Below are positions 1 through 12,127 of a stretch of DNA of 64,000 nt, one piece after another. The notes under the pieces were generated by a model. It was not told the DNA's origin, ran no database searches, and was given only the letters and a program-made list of their open reading frames with translations. The position numbers were made by a program, and so were the translations under genes. This stretch comes from Arion vulgaris (lineage: Eukaryota; Mollusca; Gastropoda; Stylommatophora; Arionidae): contig CM036753.1 of assembly GCA_020796225.1 (NCBI GenBank), forward strand, positions 77,179,865 through 77,243,864. The letters are read 5' to 3'. Numbering within the stretch: the first letter of the stretch is position 1; the number at the start of each line of letters is the position of its first letter.

Positions 1-136
1 TGTCCGTCCTAGCCATCTTAGTCTATTACTACTGAACATTCAAATAATAGAACACTTGGTAAAATGTGATATTATTCACATCTCTGTCTGATGTAGGGCA
101 ACACTTGGAAAATTTTATAGAATTATCTCTGGCAGA

Positions 137-870
137 TAGTTAACTGTACAGGGCTGCGATTATTCTAACGTCTGAATAGTTAACTGTACAGTACTGCGAT
201 TATTTAACGTCTGGTAAATAGTTAACTGTACAGTACTGCGATTATCTCTTACGTCTGGCAGATAGTTAACTGTACAGTACTGCGATTATCTCTAACGTCT
301 GGTAAATAGTTAACTGTACAGTACTGCGATTATCTCTAACGTCTGGTAAATAGTTAACTGTACAGTACTGCGATTATCTCTTACGTCTGTCAGATAGTTA
401 ACTGTACAGTACTGCGAGTATCTCTTACGTCTGGCAGATAGTTAACTGTACAGTACTGCGATTATCTCTTACGTCTGGTAGATAGTTAACTGTACAGTAC
501 TGCGATTATCTCTTACGTCTGGTAGATAGCTAACTGTACAGTGCTGCGACTGTCTCTTACGCCTGTCAGATAGCTAACTCTACAGTGATGCAGTTACCTC
601 TTTCGTTTAACACATAGCTAATTGTACAGTGCTACTATTGTCTTACGTTTGACACATAGCTAACTGTACAGTGCTACTATTGTCTTAGGTTTGACACATA
701 GCTAACTGTACAGTGCTACTATTGTCTTAGGTTTGACACATAGCTAACTGTACAGTGCTACTATTGTCTTACGTTTGACACATAGCTAACTGTACAGTGC
801 TACTATTGTCTTACGTTTGACACATAACTAATTGTACAGTGCTGCGACTGCCTTTTTACGTCTGGCAGTC
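137..870. repeat. Minisatellite with two unit types, 44 bp then 42 bp
   Basis: Direct repeats of a unit built on tagttaactgtacagtact. The left part (to about 560) has 44-bp units containing gcgattatctcttacgtctg; the right part has 42-bp units containing gctactattgtcttacgttt. A few units in the middle and at the right end are intermediate, so one type gave rise to the other by local amplification. Confidence 0.95.
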
Positions 871-1369
871 TGTAGAGTACTACATTTACCCATATTGTTT
901 TTCAAACATCGTCAGTGTAGGGTTCAGTTGGCATCACTGCCAACTTTCCTTCCCGGGAGATGGATGCACACATTCACTCGCATGTTTAATCTACCTGTGC
1001 ACAGTATATTCAACTCATTCTTTGCTATTCTTTCCTTCAGCAAGACACGGCCTTGTACTGTTTAGCTTCGTTGTGTAACAAATAAGCACATCTCTATGTA
1101 GTAGGTCAACGATGAAATTGTGCATGGTGAGCACAGTGTAGTGTGAGGAATGAAGGCACAGTTTCATTCATTTCTTGACTTGATTAAACTTTGTGCGATA
1201 TTGTTATTTCATGCATTTGAACAACATATGGATTTTATTTGTTTTATAAGAAATTATTATAGTCTCTTTTAACCGTCGTACGGCTCTTTCAACACGAGGA
1301 TGAGAATTAAATTCGCGTATAACGAATAGAACATGTGATCTAGAATATAACATTATTATACACACACAC

Positions 1370-1419
<50 letters not shown>

Positions 1420-2370
1420 ATAAATGTTTATTTCAAGTTTATATAATAGCGTGTGTTTTGCTTGGTGGAATCCTGCTCAGAGTGTTGTCTTTCTGGACTG
1501 GGCTATTCAAGGTCAAGCTGTCTTTTACTCAAAGTGTTGCAATTAAACGTACAACGAGCTGCTTCTTTCTGTAGTCAGAGAGCGTCAGGGATGAGAAGAG
1601 TGGCTTAGTGGCTAGGTCAAAGATCACGTTGAAGAAAAAAAAAGGTAGAATCTAAGTGAAAGAACAGTGAACATCTGGAAAGAATTGAGCTTGTTGGCGA
1701 GGGAATTGTTGGTTGATGCCTGTTCACCGCACTGTGATAATAGATGAACAGAGATCATGCATAAAGTAGGTTCTGCGTCGCTTAGGATATTCGTGTAGAT
1801 ACATCCTTCGCCCCGCCCCCCTCTCACGTGTGTTAACAAGTACGGGAAACGATGTTAGCATGAGTATGTAGAATTATCTATCTGCCTCAAGTTGTATTCT
1901 TTCTCTTTTTTTCTCTAACCCTGTTTTTGTCTCACAGCGATAGGATAAGAAGAGATTTCTAGAACGGGATTTTATGTGCGCTTCATAAATAGTGATTTGC
2001 AGTGCCGCCTATGTTATTTCTTATGTCCACCTTTAACGTGGACGGCCTTTTACTTTGTATCCACTGCATGGGAGTAGCATTGCTCTTTAAAGCGTACGGT
2101 CTGCTTGCAATCGGATTATGTGACCGAACCATTTAAAAAAATGAGAAGTTCAGTATTGATGTTGTATCCACTTTTTTCCTGGTGTCTTCATTTCTAAACC
2201 GGTCTCTTCTTGATGTTCCCAGCATTTTGCGTAGAGAAAACGATGTTAGCATGTTAGGCATACTTACATACTCGCCTCAAGTTGTATGGCATATTAACAT
2301 TAAATAACGTGTCATCAGGAAGTGTAGACATACCTACCAACTTCAAGTTGTGATTTAATACCTTTAGTCT
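871..2370. other. No gene recognised; CA/TA microsatellite inside
   Basis: Only short unsupported reading frames. A (CA)n stretch followed by (TA)n lies at 1360-1420. Confidence 0.6.
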
Positions 2371-2629
2371 ACCGTGTGTTACCGGGCTCGGAAGGGGGGC
2401 AAAGAATAGTAACACTGCAACCTGCAAGGCATGTCGTAAGAGGCGACTGAGGTAGGGGCATAGGGAAGCTAGCCTAGTAAATAAAAAGCGTAGCAGAAAT
2501 CTGATGTTCTGGCCTACTTGTATGCGCATACCAGACTGAACGTATAATCGGTCTTAGGCTTGGATGACATACATATCACAAAAAGTTGTTAACAAGTGAT
2601 CGATATGAAACGTTCAAAGAAGAAGAATA
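2371..2629 (+). mobile_element. SINE family B copy
   Basis: A near full-length member of the commonest SINE here, about 250 bp. Diagnostic core: a segment like ggcatgtcgtaagaggcgac near the 5' end, ctagtaaataaaaagcg in the middle, a cctacttgtaggcgcata box, and a 3' end reading gatcgatatggaacgttcgaagaagaag. Confidence 0.85.
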
Positions 2630-2919
2630 ATATCTTTAGTTTCATAATATAGTTCTCTGGCTGTATAGTTTGTTTCCAACTACTGAAAGTGCAGCAAAAC
2701 TTAATTACTTGGTTAGTCTAGCTTATTGAACTGACTGAGAAGGAACAAATAAGAAAACTACCATCACCACCAGATCCAATATTTGTTGACTTTGACAATA
2801 AGCGATCTACACAACTATCTTTCCAGTGTACATGATCAATTCCTTTGTTGGCGCTCTTCAGTGTCATACATGTTAGACTGTTCAATATCGTCTCTGTCTC
2901 TCTTCATAGTAATAGTTCC

Positions 2920-3345
2920 CACATTATGTTACCAGTGCCAAACCTGGACGCTGACAACAAACGATAGAAGAAAACTAGTCACGACAGTGATGAAGTGTCT
3001 ACGCAGAATGCTGGGTGTAACAAGAAGAGACCGGTTGAGAAATGAAGACATCAGGAAAAAAATTGGGTACAACATCAGTACTAGACTTCATCAAGAAACA
3101 ACAAATTAAATGGTTCGGCCACGTAAGCAGATTACCATCAGACAGTGCACCTCAAAGAGCAATGCTGCTCCGATACAATGGGTACAAAGCAAAAGGCCGG
3201 CCACACAAAAGATGGACCTCAGAGATAACAGAGGCGACGAAAGAGACTATCTACGAAGCGCATACTAGGGCCCGTTTTAGAAATCTCTTCCTGACCTGAC
3301 GCTGTGAAGCAAACAGGATTCGAGAAAGAAAGAGTTCTCGTTGTT
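2920..3345 (+). pseudogene. LINE reverse transcriptase 3' fragment (family L-A)
   Basis: Translates in two frames to the C-terminal region of a non-LTR retrotransposon RT: PTLCYQCQTWTLT, CLRRMLGVTRRDRLRNEDIR, then after a frameshift near 3060 IKWFGHVSRLPSD and KGRPHKRW. Nearly identical to 48700-49190. Only the post-catalytic part remains. Confidence 0.85.
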
Positions 3346-4276
3346 ACCCTTGTCATTGCATTCCTAAAAAAACGATGATTACTTTTTATGGAGGTTTGAA
3401 GAAGGTTCATTTCTGTTCATTGACCCTCTCAGCACATTTACATTCATCCTTTTAGCTCAATTTTAACCCTAAAGATCATTTCTGACAACATTTAAATAAC
3501 CAACACTTTGTTGCTGAAAAGGATTTGAAATATCTAGTTGCGAAGCAAACTCCGTTCAACCGTAGATATGCGTCATTTATGTGATCCGAGGACGCGTTGC
3601 CATTGAAGATAGTGTCCATACATGTTTATTGACCCGGCAATATCAGGGAAAGATATTGACCCCATTAATTCCGTCTCTTATGTGTGCTAAGGTCACTTCC
3701 CATGTATCATCGTGTTGTAGCTAGATGGCTTAGGCAGATCTGGACATGACTTCAATAATACACGTCACAACTAAAATCTAGTAGAAGTGGGGGTAACCTT
3801 AATGTTAAACGGCATTCAAGACAGATTCGCATGTTCAAATCAATAAAAAAAAATATATAAATATATAGAACGTTCTGTCTAGATATATATTTATTTAGTT
3901 CTCGTTATGCCGTTTGGCACGTTATAATTCTACAAGAATTCTCCATGCTCTCCTGCCTTTTTGCGACACTAAGCTCAATGTTCGATGTCCGAGACACACC
4001 ATGCATTTCTTCTTGCATCATGCATCTCCTAATTGTTTTTATGTTTCTCTCCCCCTTCCCATATTTCCTCATTTCCCAGCCAATGTCCACGTGATGACTG
4101 TTCTAACATATATGTCAAGGTTCATTCTCATGCTCTAGTTATTTGTATATCTCTTTGTTAAAGTTTCCATGCTTTCTAAACTGAATCGGAGGGGCGTTCA
4201 CAGTTTGATACTTTTTTTTAAAAACCATAAAATTGTATTCTACTCAGACTTGAATGATAGAATGTAATCAATCTGT
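3346..4276. other. No gene recognised
   Basis: AT-rich spacer with short unsupported frames only. Confidence 0.5.
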
Positions 4277-4665
4277 GAATATATCCCTCGTGGTCACTCT
4301 CCAGCATACCCATCCATATAATATATCTTTCGAGGTAACTTTCCATCATGAAATGAAAATGAAAATCGTGGCATATCCTTTACAGGACGTAGCCATCAAC
4401 CACAGTAAACGAGTCGTTGATTTTCTAGACACCACTTATACGCTCAGTAGCTTGCCATTACTTTCTGAATGGTGAGGTCTATTGTTACCTTTTGTAAAAT
4501 CCCACGGAAACGAATTTGCTTCCAAACTTGCCCACTGTGGGGTTTGAACCAGATACGCTTGAGTTTGTGATCGGGCTCATTACTGTTTGAGCTACAGACT
4601 CCATCATACCTATCCATATAATATATCCCTCGAGGTCACTCTCCATAGCCATCCATATATCGTAA
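4277..4665 (-). mobile_element. SINE family E copy inserted in a small repeat
   Basis: The SINE occupies about 4350-4603 in reverse. Its tRNA-like head on the minus strand has tgtagctcaaacagtaatga (A box region) and tggttcaaaccccac (B box), followed by a body with cgaatttgcttcc-like text and a tail reading ccacgattttcat. Short copies of a unit containing ccatccatataatatatc lie on both sides (4310-4345 and 4603-4660), and the SINE is flanked by tccatcat, its likely target duplication. Confidence 0.8.
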
Positions 4666-5039
4666 ATGGCAAGCTATTGCATCGATATATTCTTAACTTG
4701 GAGTTTTCTTGATGTTTATACTGGATTTCCAGATTGGTTTCATCTTTACAAAGGTAGCTGTGGTTGTTTGTTTACGTAGGGCAAAATTCATTAAAAAGAT
4801 TCTAATAAAATTTCTTTCAATAATTTTTAGAATCCTCAAAATCAGATCGGGGATCCTCACATGTGCTAAGTAGTTCGTGCACTACCAATGATATATTGTA
4901 TATGTAAGAAAGCAATTGTAACACACATGGACATTCACCAAAGTGCAATGATGATGATTCAATCAATCAATATTCCATGCATGTCGTGGAGTGCCCATTT
5001 AAACAATAAACGTGTGCGTGAGTGAACATAAGTTTCAAC

Positions 5040-5340
5040 TGTGTGCACTTTCCTCATTAAGAGACACCTCCAGTGGCTGGGCAACATCCCCTTCATGAAA
5101 GAAGTCCAAATTCCTAGATTTCTCCTTTATGGAAAATTAGTCTCAATAAGGGATCAACTGGAGAATTCTAATGTGAAATAAGGATCTGTAAGCGTGATAT
5201 TAAGGCCCTTGATATAAACACGGGCACATTCGTTAAAAGACATAATTGCATGAAGAGAAAATATGTAAGCTAGCTGTTGCATTTTGAGCACAGACTGAGG
5301 CACATGCATCAGACAGGTCAAATGACATTGATACATTGAT
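5040..5340 (+). pseudogene. LINE 3' remnant (family L-E)
   Basis: Degenerate translation RHLQWLGNIPFMKEVQIPRF then LLYGKL matches the RRLRWLGHVxRM...LLYGEL stretch common at the C-terminus of non-LTR reverse transcriptases. Stops and frameshifts throughout. Confidence 0.55.
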
Positions 5341-5459
5341 TGATTGACTGATTCACTAGGTTGAGCACACATAGACATGGATACGATAATAATGGCGTCA
5401 TGTTAGTCTCGTAAGACAATGATTGTACAACTTCCATTAACTATTTGAACAAAATGGAT

Positions 5460-5705
5460 ATAGAGGTCTCTGTGGTTAAGATATTGCCTTGCGTTTCGAA
5501 GACTGTGGGTTCAATCGAACTGCACCGTTCTGTTCACGAGTGCATTTTTCCAGAGACACCTAGGATTGTTACCGGACTACGGAGTTTGTGCTTTGTGAAA
5601 TACTCTCCGCATGTGGCGTGCCATTTTTGCAGATAGGGACCGAACCTTTTGCAGAGATGGGGTAAAACCCGGTGCAATGAAGTCAGCCATTCGGCATACA
5701 CACTA
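5460..5705 (+). mobile_element. SINE family G copy
   Basis: tRNA-derived head with a B box like gtgggttcaatcgaac, then a body with cacctaggattgttaccgga and a tail with aacccggtgcaatgaagtca. The same body is found at 13015-13300 and 61320-61545. Confidence 0.75.
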
Positions 5706-5815
5706 TTTTAACGAAAGAAAATACAAAACACACAAGCTATTTTAACGAAAGAGTTACTAGCGTACTAACTATTTACACGAAAGAGTTACTAACACACAAA
5801 CTATTTTTAAACAAG
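5700..5815. repeat. Short tandem repeat, about 41 bp x 3
   Basis: Three imperfect units containing actattttaacgaaagagtt and acacacaa directly behind the family G SINE tail. Confidence 0.7.
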
Positions 5816-5903
5816 ATGTGAAAGTACATATAAGCAGACATAAGTCTGTTTGTGCGTATACGATCCGCATTTAAAAAACCCGACGTGTGTCTTATCTGAG
5901 CAA

Positions 5904-6150
5904 CTTCTTCTACATCATCGAACGCTCCATATCGACTACTTGTTAACCACTCTTTGTGCTTTGTATGTGATCCGAGCCCAAGAGCGATTGTACGTTGTGC
6001 CAGTTATGCACATCCGATTTCTGCGACGTTTTTATTTACTAGGGTAGCTTTCCTAGGCCCCTACCTCAGTCGACTCGTGCGACATGCCTTGTAGGTCGCA
6101 GTGTTACTATTCTTTGCTCCTTGCGAACTCCGGCAACACAAGGGCGAATC
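5904..6150 (-). mobile_element. SINE family B copy
   Basis: Reverse-strand copy, from cttcttctacatcatcgaac to ctccggcaacacaaggg, with the gtcgactcgtgcgacatgcc variant of the core. Confidence 0.85.
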
Positions 6151-6192
6151 TGAGCCGCAAAAGTAGATACACGCGTATTCATCCTTTTATTG

Positions 6193-6650
6193 TTTAGTTA
6201 GTTAGTTAGTTAGTCTTTCCTCTTGGGCCTGTGGGCGGCAGAGGTCATAGCTCTCCATGTCTCGCGGTTCGTTGCTATTTGTTTTAAGTCTTTAATGTTT
6301 ACTAGGTCCATCGTTGAGCCTTCTCTGGTGATGGTTCTACGCAGAGTCTCTCTTGGTCTTCCTCGTTTTCTTTTTCCCTCTGGTGTCCATATGAGGGATT
6401 GGTAAGAGAGTCTTCTCTCATCCATTCTAAGTGTGTGGCCGATGTAGTTCCAGCGGCGCTTTCTTATAAAATTTGATACATTTTCTTGCTTGGTCTCTTG
6501 TCTTATTTGTGTATTGGGTCTGAAATTTGACCATTTGAGGTTCAGTATTCTTCTAAGACATTTATTCTCAAAGTTATCTAATTTTCTTTCTAGAGCTTTT
6601 GTTGCTTTCCAACTCCATACAACATAGTATAACCCAGTTTTTTTTTTTAT
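6193..6650 (-). pseudogene. LINE 3' end (RT C-terminus) with (CTAA)n tail
   Basis: The minus strand reads CLRRILNLKWSNFRPN-like text, then RRWNYIGHTLRMDERR and KRKRGRPRETLRRTI, the usual end of an RTE/CR1-like reverse transcriptase. Its 3' end on the minus strand carries a short tetranucleotide tail (ttag repeats at 6197-6214 on the plus strand), as RTE-type LINEs do. Confidence 0.8.
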
Positions 6651-7327
6651 TGTTTAGTTAAATAAAAAAAAATGGTCCCTGCGGGCTACCACGTATTATT
6701 ATTTTCGTTGCTTACTTCATATATTGACTGCTTTCCGCATAGTTTATTAAAGTCACTCAACACAGTTTGATCAGTAGAAAGTAAGGCTAAGCTTGGATTA
6801 CTTTGAGTACAAGCTCTTATTTAACATTGATTCTTATTAGATTGCGAGTTCATCTCATAAGCATTCCTATGTTATGCGAACAGCTGCTGAAAAAAATACG
6901 TACTAGATTATCCGAATTGATTAGTGACAGAAATAGCTCGTATAAATCGATGTGTCGAATGAATGAGAAAAGAATTGGGAGGGGGAACTATCTTTTCGCG
7001 GTGAAAGTTATGAACAACAATTTATTAACTACTACCCATCGACATGATGAATACTGTAGCTCTTCTTCTTCTGCCTTCTCACATACTATAGTTGAAGGGG
7101 ATACCCTAGTACAACGGAATACATATTACATTTATCCTCTTTCTTTCCCTTCCCAGTAGAACATAGGGTTGCAACTTATCACTAACATTTATTATTTTTT
7201 CAGCCTATCGTTCCTAATGGGTCATGGTACAGACTCTTTACACTAAGTCAATTTTGCATTACAATTTCTATTATTTTTTTAAAGTCTTGAAAAAGTTTAG
7301 CTTGTTGGTCCTAAACCAAACATCTAT
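6651..7327. other. No gene recognised
   Basis: A 118-codon frame at 6803-7159 has no domain, bias or homology that I recognise and is probably chance. Confidence 0.5.
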
Positions 7328-7515
7328 ATAATAAAATAAAATTGCCCTTAGCCTTTTCAGCGAATGTCACTTCATATTTATATATCCTTGTGTGCAGGAG
7401 GTGTGCGGACCAATTACTTTCCTCATGTGTGGACCGTCGAGTGTGGGATTGAACCACAACCTCTTGAGTCCGAGTCGATAAGCGAATGCTTATGCATTCT
7501 GCTAATCCGTTCCAC
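7328..7515 (-). mobile_element. SINE family A copy (tRNA-derived)
   Basis: On the minus strand: head ggattagcagaatgcataag (A box region), gactcggactcaag, B box gtggttcaatccca, body with ccacacatgaggaaagtaat and a 3' end with ctgaaaaggctaagggcaat. The body segment is the single-copy counterpart of the 46-bp minisatellite at 22069-25020. Confidence 0.85.
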
Positions 7516-7555
7516 AAACCTCCACAACATGGCGGAATATTGTCGAATATAACCT

Positions 7556-7822
7556 CACCACGCCCGAGTGGTTACCGGGGCCCAAATTTGGGGTGTAAAG
7601 AATAGAACCACTGTTACCTGCCACGCATGTCGTAAGAGGCGACTAAGGAGGTTAGGATGAAATCGAATGTACATGCCCTAAACGTGTAGAAGTCTATGCG
7701 TTTAGGGGCCTACCAAACCAATGTGCAACGTATGCACGTTCTTGGCAAAGATCAAACATATCACAGAGAGTGATTAAAATTGGTCGTAAAGAACAAACGC
7801 AAAGAAAAGAAGAAGAAGACAG
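7556..7822 (+). mobile_element. SINE family C copy
   Basis: Shares the catgtcgtaagaggcgact core with family B but has its own 5' part (accggggcccaaatttgggg) and 3' part (ttggcaaagatcaaacatat, gtcgtaaagaacaaacgcaa). Other copies: 8937-9068, 12356-12610 and 50163-50286. Confidence 0.82.
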
Positions 7823-7990
7823 CCTCACCCACTTTATAGAGTGTAACATCAGCAGACTAAGGCTCTGGCTATGTGGCGCTAGAATGCTCGCCAGAGTCAC
7901 GTTCCTCGTTCATATAACAGATAATACCGAATTCAATAATTGTACTACTCGAGAAGGTATGGCTGATTTGCTTGCAGATAATCTTCATTT
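7815..7990 (+). pseudogene. Possible C-terminal fragment of an RNase H-bearing LINE
   Basis: Reads DSLTHFIECNISRLRLWLCG, resembling the ESxxHFLLxC motif that follows the RNase H domain in some LINEs, and ends at a stop at 7992. Weak. Confidence 0.3.
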
Positions 7991-8284
7991 TTAGATAAGA
8001 TCTAAATCACCCCTAACTCCCAGACTTATGATCAATTTTATCATAATCTCTAGGCCAGGAAAAAGTTAATTTGAAGAGAAAATCACTTTCAATGGAGACT
8101 TTGATCTGATCTCTTTCACAACCTCTATTCAACCGTTGTGCAATTTGTCCTTGTTCATTGATCTCTATTAAGTTGACATTGTCAGAACATAAGGAATTAC
8201 TTAATAGACATTGCAAAATGTGTAGTCTTCATAAAAATGAAGAGACGATTTAAAATAAAATATAACAGATGAGGATTGACGACA

Positions 8285-8705
8285 ACTGATGTGTTTCTAT
8301 TGTTCATTTGATGATCATCTTCATCGCACACAGGACATATCCATAATTGTTCCCATCTCCTCCTAAGCATGTATTTCAGTGTGTTTAGATTAATTTCTCC
8401 TTCGGGCGCTTCATATTGACCACTTGTCAACCACTCTGTGTGATTTGTATGTGATCTGAGCCTAAGAGCGATTGTATGTTGTGCCAGTTATTCGCCTACA
8501 AGTAGTCCAGCACATCCGATTTCTGCGCTGCTTTTATATTTACTAGGGTAGCATCCCTAGGACCTACATCAATCGCCTCTTACATGCAATGTAGGTTGCA
8601 GTGGTACTATTCTTTGCTTCCTTGCGGGCCCCGACACCACACGGACGGTTTAGACTAACAACTTCCGTTCTGTGTTGGTTGATGTATCTACTGGAGTTTG
8701 TTATA
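8285..8705 (-). mobile_element. SINE family B copy inserted in an older LINE-type remnant
   Basis: The SINE spans about 8399-8646 in reverse (ttcgggcgcttcatattgac to gccccgacaccacac). The two sides, 8285-8398 and 8647-8705, resemble the adjoining halves of sequence seen uninterrupted at 42780-42900 (minus strand SRYINQHRT and VVSLNTLK followed by RRRWEQLW), so the SINE split an older element. Confidence 0.7.
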
Positions 8706-8936
8706 GTATAACAGTCTGCAACAGTTCTACCTATTGAAGTAATCAATATGATGCATTTGCTTTAGTTTCTACCTATTAGTATAGATAAATCAACTATGAT
8801 GCAGTACATTTTGTCTTCTTTAGAATTTTCATTAGTTTTCCTATAAGTATCTTGATCATCGTAAATACTACATGGTCCTATGCATCATTTGCAGTTCTTT
8901 TTTTGCGCATTTCTGTTTTCTTTAATTTCTGCACCT

Positions 8937-9068
8937 ATCCTTTGATTTTAATACTTTGTGATATGTTTGATCTTTGCCAAGAACGTGTATACGTTGCACA
9001 TTGGTTTGTAAGCCCTAAACACATAGACTTCACACGTTTAGGACACATGCTCCGATTTCAGCAAACCT
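8937..9068 (-). mobile_element. SINE family C, truncated copy
   Basis: Contains gatatgtttgatctttgcca and cgtgtatacgttgcacattg on the plus strand as at 12408-12450; the 5' half of the element is missing. Confidence 0.75.
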
Positions 9069-9493
9069 GACCCATATATCTTTGTCTTCTATATTATATA
9101 TTTTTCAAGAGTAAACACGTTACCTGCCTGTATAAACAGTTATTTTATCTGTTAATTTTAAATTTTACTTGGGACTCGTTTTTATAGCTAGCGTTTATGC
9201 TATAATGACCAATTACTTTCGCCTTTCTACTTCTGACGAAGCGACGCTATATTATACTAACCAGTGTTTGAAATTATGAGATGAAAGCAAGAAAAGTATC
9301 AACTGGACAAAAGTACAACAAACACATCATTATACAAACACGTGTAATGATGTAAAGTGGACGATTAGAATGTCGTATCCTGTCTGGGACTACGAGAAAT
9401 CAACAGTCAGTTATGAATGATGGACAGTTCTTGCCGAGATATATTCTTATTTCTGGAGAATGTTATTATTCCTTATGTGTACGTTACTTTCAG

Positions 9494-9566
9494 ACTGGTC
9501 TTCGGAACGCTGTATCCGGCTTATGCTTCCTACAAGGCCGTTAGGACCAAGAATGTCAAGGAATAC
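9494..9566 (+). CDS. REEP: REEP1-4 family protein, second coding exon (first one visible)
   Basis: Codes [24 protein letters not shown], the start of the TB2/DP1/HVA22 domain as in animal REEP1-4 (human REEP1 has [20 protein letters not shown] at this place). It is bounded by a pyrimidine-rich acceptor ending ttactttcag and a gtaagt donor. The first base completes a codon begun in the missing exon 1 and the end is in phase 0. This is the first membrane-hairpin segment of an endoplasmic reticulum shaping protein. Known REEP1-4 genes have a tiny first coding exon of about 11 codons; I found no convincing one between 1 and 9493, so it is probably upstream of the window. The next intron is 25.7 kb. 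Confidence 0.9.
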
Positions 9567-9765
9567 GTAAGTACATTGTTGAGAATGAGTGATTGACAAG
9601 TGAGTGATTTAGTTGATATATATATTTCTATATGTTGTTACAGAGAAACAGTTCATGAAGATCTGGGTGCCATAGTGGTAGAGGACCAAACAACTATCAG
9701 TGATGAGGGGACTGGGTCAAATAATACGGAAAAGCATAGTCTAAAGCCATGCAAAGACTAGGTTT

Positions 9766-10029
9766 TTCTTCTTCTTCAAACGTTCCATATCAATCACTTG
9801 TTAAACCACTCTTTGTGATTTGTATGTCATATGAGCCTAGGAGCGACTGTACGTTGTGCTAGTTATTCGTCTATCAAGTAGGCCAGCAGATTCGATTTCT
9901 GCGACTCTTTATTTTAACTAGGATAGTTTCCCTTTCTCAGTCGCCTCTTACGACATGCCTTGTAGGTCACAGTGTTACTATTCTTGCTCCCCTTGCGAGC
10001 CCCGGCAACATACGAGGATTGGGGGAGAG
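9766..10029 (-). mobile_element. SINE family B copy with target duplication
   Basis: A full reverse-strand copy lying 200 bp after the donor of the first visible REEP exon. The perfect 11-bp duplication agactaggttt at 9755-9765 and 10030-10040 marks the insertion. Confidence 0.88.
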
Positions 10030-10379
10030 AGACTAGGTTTGTAGTAACGATAAAGGCACAAGATCAAATTGAGAGGCATTTTTGGGTCTCTGTCTTATGT
10101 GTCCTTGGAGCCTGGTGATAATGATGATATATTGTTATTTCTTCTTCTTTCCACACGCCCATATAACCATACATATTTTTCTTTTAAATTGAGCTGTCTA
10201 TCTCATTCCTCTCTCGCTGGGATGTAGCTATTACTACAGCCACGTCATCGCTCTGTCTCCCTAATGAGGCTTGGTATATGATCAATTATAACACATCTAA
10301 ACTGCATACTCCGTATCAGGTAGTCAAAAGTGATAACACATACAGCACTGTGGAAGAGAACACAATACATCTGAACGTC

Positions 10380-10990
10380 AGAAAAGAACATGTGATAGAT
10401 TTTACACACTCTCAGCAAACAAATACATCATATAACCAGACATGCACTTTATTGAAACTAACATGAGGAGAGAAGAGTGGGAAGATCGAAAAATACCCGG
10501 AAAAGAACAGAAGCTCAGAGGGTCGGAGTCTAATTGGTAGAAGTGACGATGTCCAGAATATAATTCGATCAAGAGCGGCAGATACGGTCATGTGTTTCAC
10601 ACCCAACACAATGCTTTATAGAAGCAAAGACGTTCCTGAAAAAGTCCAGAAAAATTACGTGGAGAAAAACAAATGGTAGATACAACCCAGAACATGACAC
10701 CATTAACATACTAAACAAAAAAGCGAATACCAGAGTCTTCCAACAGGACACGGCGGTCTGAGAACACACCTCCATAGAATGGGTCTCAGGAACTCGGCTG
10801 CTTGCACATGTGGGACACCAAAGCAGTCCCCAAGCCATATCTTGCAAGACTAATCCAGCCTGAGCGACGTGAGAATAAAAATATGGCCAGCAGGAACAAC
10901 TCTACAAAACAAACTATGGGGGATCCGGTGAAGACCTCAAGTTTATGACACATACCGTAGTAGTCGCATAGCAGAAGAAGACTTTGGACA
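10380..10990 (+). pseudogene. LINE RNase H-type C-terminus (family L-G), degenerate
   Basis: Around 10735-10850 broken frames give VFQQDTAV and LRTHLHRMGLRN-like text followed by a Cys-x-Cys-Gly segment and SHILQD, matching the RTGHCxLxxHLxRxGxxxxxxCxCG...HxLxxC region at the C-terminus of RNase H-bearing LINEs. Many stops. Confidence 0.6.
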
Positions 10991-11041
10991 ATGATGTTTA
11001 ATAGTGGTGGCCTATTCTCTGTCTAATTTTATCACCTAATC

Positions 11042-11269
11042 TTAACCCTTTAGCTGCTAAGGACGTATATATATACGTTTTCCTCATTCACTGCTAAAGA
11101 CGCATTAACACGTCTGTTATTATCTCTCCTCTGGGGGCTAAAGACGTGTTAACACGTTATACACTGCTACTGTCACTGCTATAGGCGTACATTCACGTTT
11201 GTGACCTAGAAACAAAAGTAGCTATTTTTAGCTCAGCCTTCAGAAAGTATGTAGCAGCGAAAGGGTTAA
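11042..11269. mobile_element. piggyBac-like MITE, copy 1
   Basis: Bounded by TTAA at 11042-11045 and 11266-11269. Ends begin CCCTTTAGCTGCTA and, inverted, CCCTTTCGCTGCTA. The interior has short palindromic motifs around acgtatatatatacgt and acgtgttaacacgt. A second copy in the opposite orientation is at 36547-36773. TTAA target and CCCTTT ends are typical of piggyBac; no transposase is present. Confidence 0.88.
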
Positions 11270-11541
11270 TGCTAATCTTTCTATTTCAGTAGTCAGCTTT
11301 CTTTGTATCACTTAAGCGTTGTCTGTCATATAGGCGGGTAATCATGTCTCTGTGTAAGTACATCTCTAATGATTTGCTTAGTAGCACCCCTTACACTGTC
11401 CGAAGAAAGTCGTTTATAGCTACCAGTTATCAAAACATTTATTATCAAGCTGTATCAACTATAGTGTATTTATAGATTTGATACACGGGGATTCAAATAT
11501 ATGTTTTATCTTTTCTATCATAGTCTTTTGTCTAGTAGGTT

Positions 11542-12097
11542 TTATTTTCAATCAATGATATTACGTTCGTGTGCACCTAGTTCACCATCGTTATTTTCAA
11601 TCAATAATATTACGTTCGTGTGTACCTAGTTCACCATCGTTATTTTCAATCAATAATATTACGTTCGTGTGCACCTAGTTCACCATCGTTATTTTCAATC
11701 AATAATATTACGTTCGTGTGTACCTAGTTTACCATCGTTATTTTCAATAAATAATATTACGTTCGTGTGCACCTAGTTCACCATCGTTATTTTCAATCAA
11801 TAATATTACGTTCGTGTGTACCTAGTTCACCATCGTTATTTTCAATCAATAATATTAAATTCGTGTGTATCTAGTTCACCATCGTTATTTTCAATCAATA
11901 ATATTATGTTCGTGTGTACCTAGTTCACCATCGTTATTTTCAATCAATAATATTACGTTCGTGTGTACCTAGTTCACCATCGTTATTTTCAATCAATAAT
12001 ATTACGTTCGTGTGCACCTAGTTCACCATCGTTATTTTCAATCAATAATATTACGTTCGTGTGTACCTAGTTCACCATCGTTATTTTCAATCAATAG
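11542..12097. repeat. 49-bp minisatellite, about 11 units
   Basis: Unit ttattttcaatcaataatat then tacgttcgtgtgcacctagttcaccatcg. Units differ mainly at gtgtgcacc/gtgtgtacc, which often alternate, hinting at amplification as a 98-bp dimer. Confidence 0.95.
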
Positions 12098-12127
12098 ACA
12101 GTGAACAAGTATTATATGGGGGCTTTC

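Noticed and set aside
1..9493. A first coding exon of REEP upstream of 9494
   Set aside because: I scanned for an ATG followed by a MVSWxxxRLV-like stretch and a donor in the right phase and found none that I could defend; it is probably outside the window.
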